A stretch of DNA of 12,322 nt from Armatimonadota bacterium. Its GTDB lineage: Bacteria; Sysuimicrobiota; Sysuimicrobiia; Sysuimicrobiales; JACQTN01. The stretch spans positions 1 to 12,322 of the forward strand of contig JACQTN010000330.1 of the NCBI GenBank assembly GCA_016210785.1, in the 5' to 3' direction. The position numbers and the translations under genes are program-made. Below the pieces are notes generated by a model, which did no database searches, was not told where the DNA came from, and worked only from the letters and a program-made list of their open reading frames with translations. Below are positions 6,411 to 12,322 of the stretch, in pieces (the stretch's first letter is position 1; the number at the start of each line of letters is the position of its first letter).

Positions 6411-6887
6411 ATGTGGAAGATCCAGGACATTACTTCGAAACTGCTGCCCAAACAGGTCGGCCACTACAAGCTGGGCCGACGGGCCGGCCCCTTGCTCTTC
6501 CTCTCCGGGCAGATCGCGGTCGATCCGATTTCTGGCAAGGTCATCCGCAGCTACGACGACCTGCCGGCCGACGTACGGGCCAAGCTGGCCACGGGCCGGC
6601 TCAACATCGACACCCGCGAGGGACCCATCGCGGCGCAGACCTGGTACACCTGGAACCTGGTCAGGGAACTCCTGGAGGAGCAGGGGTCGTCGCTTGACCA
6701 CATTCTGTTTGTGACCACGTACATCCTCGACCTGGACTGGTTCCCCACACTGGACCGGGTGCGCAACTTCTTCTTCCCCCACGGCCACCCACCCGGCACG
6801 ATCCTGGAAGTGAACGAGCTGGGGATGGGCAAGGAGATCTTGATCGAGATCGAAGTGGTCGCCTTGATCCCGGACAAGGGAGGTTGA
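6411..6887 (+). CDS. RidA/YjgF/YER057c-family protein lacking the canonical arginine
   Basis: This 158-residue protein has the RidA fold pattern: L-F-L-S-G-Q-I-A-V-D (29-38), the helix A-A-Q-T-W-Y-T-W-N-L-V-R-E-L-L (74-88), the strand I-L-F-V-T-T-Y-I-L-D (98-107), and the closing I-L-I-E-I-E-V-V-A-L (143-152). RidA enzymes hydrolyse reactive enamines and imines such as 2-aminoacrylate using an Arg in the P-x-R segment before the last strands. Here that segment reads H-P-P-G-T-I-L-E-V, so Gly stands where Arg is expected. There is also an insertion of about 20-25 residues between the S-G-Q strand and the first helix, making the protein longer than the usual 125-135. It is therefore likely one of the divergent Rid subgroups with a different or unknown activity. 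Its stop codon overlaps the ribosome binding region of the next gene, and the genes are likely co-transcribed. Confidence 0.82.
   Translation: MWKIQDITSKLLPKQVGHYKLGRRAGPLLFLSGQIAVDPISGKVIRSYDDLPADVRAKLATGRLNIDTREGPIAAQTWYTWNLVRELLEEQGSSLDHILFVTTYILDLDWFPTLDRVRNFFFPHGHPPGTILEVNELGMGKEILIEIEVVALIPDKGG
6876..6884 (+). promoter_or_regulatory. Ribosome binding site for the solute-binding protein inside the RidA-like gene
   Basis: AAGGGAGGT lies within the last codons of the preceding gene and 8 bases before ATG 6893. It favours ATG 6893 over the in-frame TTG at 6884, which the motif directly abuts. Confidence 0.75.
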
Positions 6888-6892
6888 CGGAG

Positions 6893-8488
6893 ATGGACGA
6901 TGACAGACTGGAGCGGACGCAGCGGCGCTGCGGTGAGCGGCTCACCCGGCGGGATCTGCTCAGAATGGCCGCCGGAGGCGCCGGCGCGCTCGCCCTCGCG
7001 CCGGCGCTCGGGGCGCGTCCGGCGCGGGCCGGCGCCGCGCCCAGCGGCAGGCTGACGGTGGGCATGGGCTCGATCGCGCCCACGCTCGACCCACACCGGC
7101 TCGTCGCGGCCCCCGCCACCATCCCGTACTACGCGATGTTCGACCCCCTGGTCACCGTGAAGGTGACCGACCCCACCGTTCTGGAGCCGGCCCTGGCCAC
7201 GTCCTGGCGGAACGTGAACGACACCACCTGGGAGTTCCGGCTGCGCAGCGGCGTCAGGTTCCACAACGGAGACGGGTTCTCGGCTAGGGACGTCAAGTTC
7301 ACCATCGAGCGCGCCCTCAACCCCGACAACAAGCTGCCGATCCGCACGCGGGTGGCAAGCGTCAAGACCGTGGAGACGCCGGACGCCATGACGGTGCGCA
7401 TCATCACCTTGGAGCCCGACCCGATCCTGCCCAAGCGGCTGTCCACACTGTTCATCGTGCCCGCCGACTACGTAGCGAAGGCGGGGGCGGCCGGGTTCGA
7501 GGCAAAGCCGGTCGGCACCGGCGCGTTCCAGTTCAAAGCCTTCGCCCGGGGGACCGCCATCACGCTGGCCGCGGGGCCCAACTCGTGGCGGGGTGCGCCG
7601 AAGGTGGCGGAGGTCATCATCCGCAACATGCCGGAGCCAGGCGTGAGGGTGGCCGCCCTCAAAACCGGGGAGGTGGACCTGATCGACGGCGTCCCGCCGG
7701 ATCAGGCCGCCGACCTGCAGCGCGGCGGCTTCGCCGTGAGCAGCGCCGTCCGCGGCGCGGTCTTCATGTACGAACTCGGCAGCATCCTGGGCCTGACCCC
7801 CTTCAAGGACAAGAAGGTGCGGCAGGCGGTGAACTACGCGATCGACAAGGAAGCGCTGGTGAAGGAGATCATGCGCGGCTACGGACGCCCGGCGCAGGGA
7901 CAACTGGTCGGCTCCGACGCGTTCGGGTTTGCGCCCAACGTCCCCGCCTATCCCTACGATCCCAACAAGGCCCGCCAGTTGCTGGCCGAGGCCATGTACC
8001 CCAACGGTTTCGACACCGTGATTTCCACCACGCAGGGCGCCAACCCCAACGACAAGGAGATCACCGAGGCCGTCGTCGGCTATCTCCAGCGCGTGGGCGT
8101 CCGCGCGAAGATCGAGATCCTGCAATTCGCGGTCTTCGCGCAGAAGTTCTACGACGACAAGGGCGGGCGCGGAGCAATGTTCGCGTGGGCACCGGCGTAC
8201 TACCAAGTGATGGACGCCGACTTCGCCCTCAACTGGTTCGACTCCAGCCGGCCGGAGAAGCGGTACAACAACCCGGAGTTCGACCGGCTGTACCGGGCCA
8301 GCCGGACCGAGATGAACCCGCAGCGCCGCCTACAGCAGCTCCAGCAGGCGGCGGCGGTGCTCCGCGAGGATCCGCCGGCAATGTTCGTGCTGCAGCCGGC
8401 CAACGTCTACGCGGCCAGCCGCCGGGTGCAGGGCTTCACGGCGCGGCCGGACGTCATCATCACGTTCGACAGCATCGCCAAGACCTGA
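6893..8488 (+). CDS. ABC transporter solute-binding protein, dipeptide/oligopeptide type (SBP family 5), Tat-exported
   Basis: The 531-residue protein is an extracytoplasmic family-5 solute-binding protein. The N-terminus carries a twin-arginine signal, L-T-R-R-D-L-L-R (17-24), followed by an Ala/Gly-rich hydrophobic stretch and a likely cleavage after A-R-A (near 46). Family hallmarks include F-D-P-L-V-T, E-P-A-L-A-T-S-W, the W-E-F-R-L-R-S-G-V-R-F-H-N-G-D stretch, and the V-R-Q-A-V-N-Y-A-I-D-K motif. Members bind peptides, opines, glycans, nickel complexes or other organic molecules and hand them to the cognate permeases; substrate cannot be read from sequence. Tat export implies folding before export. 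I see no lipobox Cys after the hydrophobic stretch, so membrane anchoring may rely on the uncleaved signal or be absent. The two permease genes follow 21 bases downstream. Confidence 0.92.
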   Translation: MDDDRLERTQRRCGERLTRRDLLRMAAGGAGALALAPALGARPARAGAAPSGRLTVGMGSIAPTLDPHRLVAAPATIPYYAMFDPLVTVKVTDPTVLEPALATSWRNVNDTTWEFRLRSGVRFHNGDGFSARDVKFTIERALNPDNKLPIRTRVASVKTVETPDAMTVRIITLEPDPILPKRLSTLFIVPADYVAKAGAAGFEAKPVGTGAFQFKAFARGTAITLAAGPNSWRGAPKVAEVIIRNMPEPGVRVAALKTGEVDLIDGVPPDQAADLQRGGFAVSSAVRGAVFMYELGSILGLTPFKDKKVRQAVNYAIDKEALVKEIMRGYGRPAQGQLVGSDAFGFAPNVPAYPYDPNKARQLLAEAMYPNGFDTVISTTQGANPNDKEITEAVVGYLQRVGVRAKIEILQFAVFAQKFYDDKGGRGAMFAWAPAYYQVMDADFALNWFDSSRPEKRYNNPEFDRLYRASRTEMNPQRRLQQLQQAAAVLREDPPAMFVLQPANVYAASRRVQGFTARPDVIITFDSIAKT

Positions 8489-8509
8489 GGCCGGACCGGG
8501 CCGACGTAC

Positions 8510-9430
8510 ATGTTGGCGTACCTTGGGAGGCGCCTGCTGCAGTTGGCAGCGGTGGTGTTCGGCATCAGCACGATCCTGTTTTTCCTGCTCCGGTTGTCCG
8601 GCGATCCTGTGGCGCTGCTGGCGGGGCCCACCGCGACACGGGAGCAAGTGGAGGAGTTGCGGCGCGCTCTGGGGTTAAGCGCACCGCTCTCCGTGCAGTA
8701 TCTGACCTTCCTGGGCAAGCTGGCTCGCCTCGACTTCGGGACGTCGCTCTGGTACAACGAGGCCGCGCTGAAGGTCGTCGCTGGGCATCTGATGCCGACA
8801 CTGCAGCTCGCCCTGGCCAGCATGCTCTTCGCGGTCGTGCTGGCGTTTCCCATCGGGATCGCAATCGCCGTGCGTCGGCGAGCGGCAGCCAGCCACCTCC
8901 TGGCCGTCCTGGGCCTGCTGGGACAAACGGTACCGGTCTTTTGGCTGGCGCTGCTCCTCATCCTCTTCTTCGCGGTGCATTTGCGGTGGCTGCCGTCCTT
9001 CGGGTACGGCCGCCCGGAGCAGTTCGTCCTTCCCACGCTTGCCCTGGGAGCGCTGCCGCTGGCCAAGTTGATGCGTCTGGTTCGCTCCGGGATGCTGGAG
9101 ACGCTGGGCGAGGACTTCGTTCGCACGGCGCGTGCCAAAGGCCTGGGGGAACGGACCGTGATTTACCGACACGCCGCCCGTAACATGCTGATCCCTGTCG
9201 TCACCGTGATCGGCCTGGAACTCGGCCAGTTGATCGGCGGCGCGGTCATCACCGAGACCGTGTTCACCTGGCCAGGCATCGGCTACCTGCTCATCCAGGC
9301 GGTGACGCAACGCGACTACCCGCTTGTCCAGGCCATCGTCTTTGTGGTCGCGGTCGGGGTGGTTCTGATCAACTTCGCCGTCGACCTTTTCTACAGGTTG
9401 GTCGACCCACGGGTCGGGTACGCGGGATGA
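8510..9430 (+). CDS. ABC transporter permease, DppB/OppB type
   Basis: The 306-residue protein is the first membrane subunit of a dipeptide/oligopeptide-type importer. It opens with the typical M-L-A-Y-L-G-R-R-L-L-Q amphipathic start and first membrane helix (about 9-28), then the periplasmic segment D-P-V-A-L-L-A-G-P plus R-R-A-L-G-L. Further helices follow (about 98-120, 128-156, 172-188, 227-246, 272-294). The cytoplasmic EAA loop that contacts the ATPase lies at about 201-221 (E-D-F-V-R-T-A-R-A-K-G-L), and the T-E-T-V-F-x-W-P-G-I-G motif at 248-258. ATG 8510 is used; the ribosome binding site is weak. Its ATGA stop/start overlap with the next permease means the two are translationally coupled. 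Confidence 0.93.
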   Translation: MLAYLGRRLLQLAAVVFGISTILFFLLRLSGDPVALLAGPTATREQVEELRRALGLSAPLSVQYLTFLGKLARLDFGTSLWYNEAALKVVAGHLMPTLQLALASMLFAVVLAFPIGIAIAVRRRAAASHLLAVLGLLGQTVPVFWLALLLILFFAVHLRWLPSFGYGRPEQFVLPTLALGALPLAKLMRLVRSGMLETLGEDFVRTARAKGLGERTVIYRHAARNMLIPVVTVIGLELGQLIGGAVITETVFTWPGIGYLLIQAVTQRDYPLVQAIVFVVAVGVVLINFAVDLFYRLVDPRVGYAG

Positions 9431-10299
9431 TCCGATGGCGCGATGGCGGCGGGCGCCGCACTCTCCTGGCACTGGTCGGCAATCCCCCCGCGATGATTGG
9501 ACTCGCCATCCTGGCGGTCACGCTAGTTGCGGCGGCTTCGGTACCGCTGCTACCGCTCCCAGATCCGCTGGAGCAGGACATTACCCGGCGCCTGCGCCCG
9601 CCCTTCTGGGGGGCGCAGGGGACTCTGAACCACCCGCTGGGCACCGACCAGGTGGGCCGGGACGTGCTGACCCGGATCGTCTGGGGCGCACGCCTGACCC
9701 TACCGTTGAGCCTGATGGCCGCCACGGTCTCTGCGATCTACGGAACAGTGCTGGGGCTGGTCGCCGCCTACGCGGGCGGTTGGGTGGACAGCCTCATCAT
9801 GCGGACCGCGGACACGCAGTTTGCCTTTCCCTTTATCGTAATCGCCATCGCCATCATCGCCGTGGTGGGCACCAGCATCCCCACCCTGGCGGTCACGCTC
9901 TCCCTGTGGGGCTGGGTCAGTTACGCCCGCGTAGCGAGAGGAGACGCTCTGGCGACGCGGGAGCGGGAGTACGTCTGGGCAGCTGTAGCGATCGGTGCCG
10001 CCCCGCCGCGCGTGCTGTTCCGGCACATCCTGCCCAATGTCCTGTCGCCGCTCATCGTGATCTGGACGTTCACCATTGCCCAAATTGTTCTGCTGGAGAG
10101 CGGCCTGAGTTTCCTGGGACTCGGCGTGCAGCCGCCTGCGCCGAGTTGGGGCAACATGCTCGCGGACGGCCGCAGCCACATCTCCAACGCCTGGTGGCTG
10201 GGCACCTTCCCCGGCGTGGCCATCATGCTGTCAGTACTCGCCGTAAACCTCGTGGGCGATGCCGTCCGCGACATCCTCGATCCTCGCTTCAAGACATGA
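9427..10299 (+). CDS. ABC transporter permease, DppC/OppC type
   Basis: The 290-residue protein is the second membrane subunit of the importer. It has an N-terminal membrane helix (about 21-43), then the family signature H-P-L-G-T-D-x-x-G-R-D-V-L-T-R-I-x-W-G-A-R (69-89), further helices (about 92-115, 133-149, 152-168, 207-232, 261-279), an EAA loop at about 180-201 (R-E-Y-V-W-A-A-V-A-I-G-A), and the closing S-F-L-G-L-G-V-Q-P-P-A-P-S-W-G stretch (228-242). Start ATG 9427 overlaps the upstream stop by 4 bases. The partner ATPases (DppD/DppF type) are not in the window: the next genes encode hydrolases. They may lie downstream or be shared with another transporter. Confidence 0.93.
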   Translation: MIRWRDGGGRRTLLALVGNPPAMIGLAILAVTLVAAASVPLLPLPDPLEQDITRRLRPPFWGAQGTLNHPLGTDQVGRDVLTRIVWGARLTLPLSLMAATVSAIYGTVLGLVAAYAGGWVDSLIMRTADTQFAFPFIVIAIAIIAVVGTSIPTLAVTLSLWGWVSYARVARGDALATREREYVWAAVAIGAAPPRVLFRHILPNVLSPLIVIWTFTIAQIVLLESGLSFLGLGVQPPAPSWGNMLADGRSHISNAWWLGTFPGVAIMLSVLAVNLVGDAVRDILDPRFKT

Positions 10300-10347
10300 G
10301 GGCAACCCCTCCCGAGGTGCGTGGGAAGCATCTCAGGTGAGCGCGCC

Positions 10348-11271
10348 ATGTCCTCGATCGTAACTGTCTGCGGCTTCATCCGGCCGGAAGATCTCGGCAG
10401 GACGATGATCCACGAGCATCTCTTCGTGGACCTCCGCCCGCTTCTGCCGCAACCCGAGGCGCTGCTGGACGATGAGGCCAGTGCGCTGGACGAACTGCTC
10501 TACCTGAAGCAGGCTGGCGGGCAGGCCGTCGTTGAAGTGTCCGTAATCGGGATGGGACGCAACCCCATAGGACTCCGCCGGCTCGGCGAAGTCTCAAGCC
10601 TGCACATCATCGCCGGGACCGGGTTTTACCTTGAGCCGATGTATCCGCCCTTCGTCGCGGAATGGCCCGCGGAGCGGCTGGCCGACCTGATGGCCGCGGA
10701 GGTCCTTCAGGGGATCAAAGGCAGCGGTGTGCGGGCTGGTGTCATTGGCGAACTCGGCTTCGGCACGGCCTTCGTGTCACCCGGGGAGAAACCCACACCG
10801 CTCCAGGAGAAGGTGCTCGAGGCCGCCGCCCGGGCGCACCGGCTGACCGGCACGGCCATCACCCTGCATGCCGGGCACCAGGCGCTCGACCAGCTGGCGG
10901 TCCTGGATCGCGAGCAGGTCGAACTGGACCGGGTCATCTTTGGACACGCCGATGGGAAGATCGCGCTCGACGACCAGATCACGCTGGCCCGCCGAGGCGC
11001 CAACCTGGCCTACGACTGTTTCGGCAAGCACTATCTCTACCCCGACAGGCAACGTATAGAGGACCTGCTGCGCCTTCTCGACGCAGTAGGTGCCGGCCAC
11101 CTCATGCTCTCACAGGATGTCTGCCTGCGCTCTCATTGGCGCCGGCACGGCGGGTTTGGATACGACCACGTGCTGCGCGAGATCATCCCGGCACTGCGAA
11201 CCCGTGGCGTGAGAGAGAGCGAAATCGACCAGATGCTGGTGAAGAATCCGGCACGAGTGCTGGCCTTTTGA
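10348..11271 (+). CDS. Phosphotriesterase-family metal hydrolase with Glu in place of the carbamylated Lys
   Basis: The 307-residue product belongs to the phosphotriesterase/lactonase branch of the amidohydrolase superfamily. Visible metal-site residues are H-E-H (His22, His24), His174 (in T-L-H-A-G-H), His200 (in F-G-H-A-D-G) and Asp257 (in S-Q-D). Where phosphotriesterases carry a carbamylated Lys, the sequence is G-V-I-G-E-L-G-F with Glu135; the E. coli phosphotriesterase-homology protein has the same Glu variation. Members hydrolyse phosphotriesters, lactones or N-acyl compounds; the substrate here is unknown. A longer frame begins at GTG 10321, but ATG 10348 is chosen because the family N-terminus (V-x-T-V-x-G-x-I-x-P-E-x-L-G-x-T-x-x-H-E-H) starts there and AGGTGAG lies just upstream. 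It begins 48 bases after the permease gene. Confidence 0.87.
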   Translation: MSSIVTVCGFIRPEDLGRTMIHEHLFVDLRPLLPQPEALLDDEASALDELLYLKQAGGQAVVEVSVIGMGRNPIGLRRLGEVSSLHIIAGTGFYLEPMYPPFVAEWPAERLADLMAAEVLQGIKGSGVRAGVIGELGFGTAFVSPGEKPTPLQEKVLEAAARAHRLTGTAITLHAGHQALDQLAVLDREQVELDRVIFGHADGKIALDDQITLARRGANLAYDCFGKHYLYPDRQRIEDLLRLLDAVGAGHLMLSQDVCLRSHWRRHGGFGYDHVLREIIPALRTRGVRESEIDQMLVKNPARVLAF

Positions 11272-11305
11272 CGGAGACTTCCGCCGTTTTGACGAGGCAA
11301 GTGAG

Positions 11306-12322
11306 ATGAACGAGACACAGCAGAAGATCATGGGTCTGATCGACGCCGACGAGGTCATCAATCTGGCCGCAGAACTGGTCCGAACACCAAGTATCGCGGG
11401 CAGCGAGCGCGAGGTGGCGCTGCTCCTGGCCCGGCGGGCACGAGAGGCCGGGCTCGAAGTGGAACTCTTCGAGTTGCGAGGCTACGGCGTGACGGCCGGG
11501 CGGTACAACGTGGTGTGCCGGGTGCGGGGCGCCGGGCGCGCGCCGACATTGATGCTCAACGGCCACCTGGATACCGAGCCGGTGCCGCCAGGATACTCCG
11601 CCCTGGGGCTGGACCCATTCAGCGGCGAGGTGCGAGACGGCTATCTGTACGGCCTCGGCACCTTCAACATGAAGGCGGCGCTCGCGGCGATGGTGCACGC
11701 AGCCGCCGCAATCCGCAGGAGCGGCATCCGGTTAGAGGGTGACCTCATGGTGGCCGCGGTCTCGGCAGAGATGGAAGCCAGCCGGGGCACGTGCTACCTT
11801 CTGGAGCAGGGTATCCGCCCCGATGCCGCGATCGTCGGCGAGGCCAGCGATCTTCAGATCATGACCGCTCACACCAGTTGCACCGACATTCGCGTTACGT
11901 TCCGCGGCCGGCCGACCCACGTGGCGTTTCCCGAGCGCGGCCGCTCGGTGGCCCCGGTCGTCGGGGAGTTTCTCCAGCGCGCGGGTGAGATGAAGATCAC
12001 GGTGGACGACCGGGAATCCGCGGGCGGCCTGCCGCCTCTGGTCAACGTCTCATGGATCGGCGGAGGATACGAGTTCCGCTCTGGGCTGTACCTGGACGAA
12101 TGCTCGCTGGTGATGTGCGTACGCGGGCCGCGGGGGGTGACCGTACCATCCATCCGCCGGGACATCGAGGCCTTCGTCGCTCCACTGCGGAAGAGCCATC
12201 CGGGTGTGGAGATCGAGATCTTCATGCTCAACCCCATCCCCGACTGGGTTCCGCCCTATCAGACGAACGCGAATGCCCTGGTCGTTCGGGCCGTGGCCCA
12301 GGCCCATGAACAGGTGGTGGGA
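11306..12322 (+). CDS. M20-family metallopeptidase/deacylase homologue with altered metal ligands, cut by window end
   Basis: This open frame runs off the right edge; 339 residues are visible and roughly 70-90 more are expected. It matches the ArgE/DapE-type M20 family, which removes acyl groups or amino acids from small amides using two metals. The first metal motif N-G-H-L-D-T (85-90) is intact, with His87 and Asp89. The metal-bridging Asp normally found in D-M-K-G is Asn121 here (G-T-F-N-M-K-A). The D-E-E motif is A-E-M (154-156): the general-base Glu155 is kept but the following metal-binding Glu is Met156, unless Glu157 takes its place. Glu179 (V-G-E-A-S) and His205 (P-T-H-V-A-F-P) match family positions. 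The ATG at 11306 follows GAGG by 8 bases and lies 34 bases after the phosphotriesterase-like gene, so the two are probably co-transcribed. Either a changed specificity or a non-hydrolytic role is possible. Confidence 0.85.
   Translation, partial: MNETQQKIMGLIDADEVINLAAELVRTPSIAGSEREVALLLARRAREAGLEVELFELRGYGVTAGRYNVVCRVRGAGRAPTLMLNGHLDTEPVPPGYSALGLDPFSGEVRDGYLYGLGTFNMKAALAAMVHAAAAIRRSGIRLEGDLMVAAVSAEMEASRGTCYLLEQGIRPDAAIVGEASDLQIMTAHTSCTDIRVTFRGRPTHVAFPERGRSVAPVVGEFLQRAGEMKITVDDRESAGGLPPLVNVSWIGGGYEFRSGLYLDECSLVMCVRGPRGVTVPSIRRDIEAFVAPLRKSHPGVEIEIFMLNPIPDWVPPYQTNANALVVRAVAQAHEQVVG

Noticed and set aside
6551..8206. Long minus-strand open frame (551 codons)
   Set aside because: It lies antisense to the RidA-like and binding-protein genes, with composition typical of a GC-rich shadow frame.
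7585..9183. Long plus-strand open frame across the binding protein and DppB genes (532 codons)
   Set aside because: It is a shifted-frame shadow; its Gly/Arg/Pro-rich translation has no domain, while both overlapping genes have strong family matches.
10298..10311. GAGGG-CAAC-CCCTC hairpin after the second permease gene as a terminator
   Set aside because: The stem is only 5 bp and has no T tract; such short hairpins are expected by chance in DNA this rich in G and C.
11266..11294. Repeated TTTTGACG around the phosphotriesterase/M20 junction as regulator sites
   Set aside because: There are only two 8-base copies 21 bases apart, one of them within coding sequence; no further support.

Overview
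This window comes from a high-GC bacterium that I cannot place to phylum. There is frequent G/C at third codon positions, GTG starts on at least three genes, and a twin-arginine export signal. No rRNA, tRNA, phage or transposase gene is visible. All twelve genes I can support lie on the + strand.

Layout: (1) Positions 1-365 are non-coding and carry four degenerate ~60-bp repeat units. (2) 366-2171 hold a DUF4387 protein and an AtuA-family (DUF1446) protein, separated by a hairpin-forming inverted repeat. (3) After a 276-bp gap comes an argininosuccinate-lyase-like enzyme (2448-3926). (4) A VapBC-type toxin-antitoxin pair (4017-4725), with its own AT-rich upstream region, sits in the middle of the metabolic genes. 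(5) 4768-6887 encode a short-chain dehydrogenase, a cyclase-family metal hydrolase and a RidA-like protein. (6) 6893-10299 encode a Tat-exported solute-binding protein and two membrane subunits of a dipeptide/oligopeptide-type ABC transporter. (7) 10348-11271 encode a phosphotriesterase-family hydrolase. (8) 11306 to the window end is an M20 peptidase-family protein cut by the window edge.

Taken together this looks like an uptake-and-degradation cluster for an organic compound that carries amide, lactone or amino-acid-like bonds. The transporter would import it; the cyclase, phosphotriesterase-like and M20-like proteins are candidates for opening rings and cleaving amide or ester bonds; the lyase would eliminate an amine or acid; the SDR would oxidise or reduce an intermediate; and the DUF4387/AtuA pair does something still undefined. 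The substrate cannot be named from sequence. Several members are atypical at their catalytic centres: the M20 protein has Asn in place of the bridging Asp, the RidA-like protein lacks the usual Arg, and the phosphotriesterase-like protein has Glu in place of the carbamylated Lys. The system may therefore perform chemistry different from the textbook families. No transcription regulator or transporter ATPase is encoded in the window.
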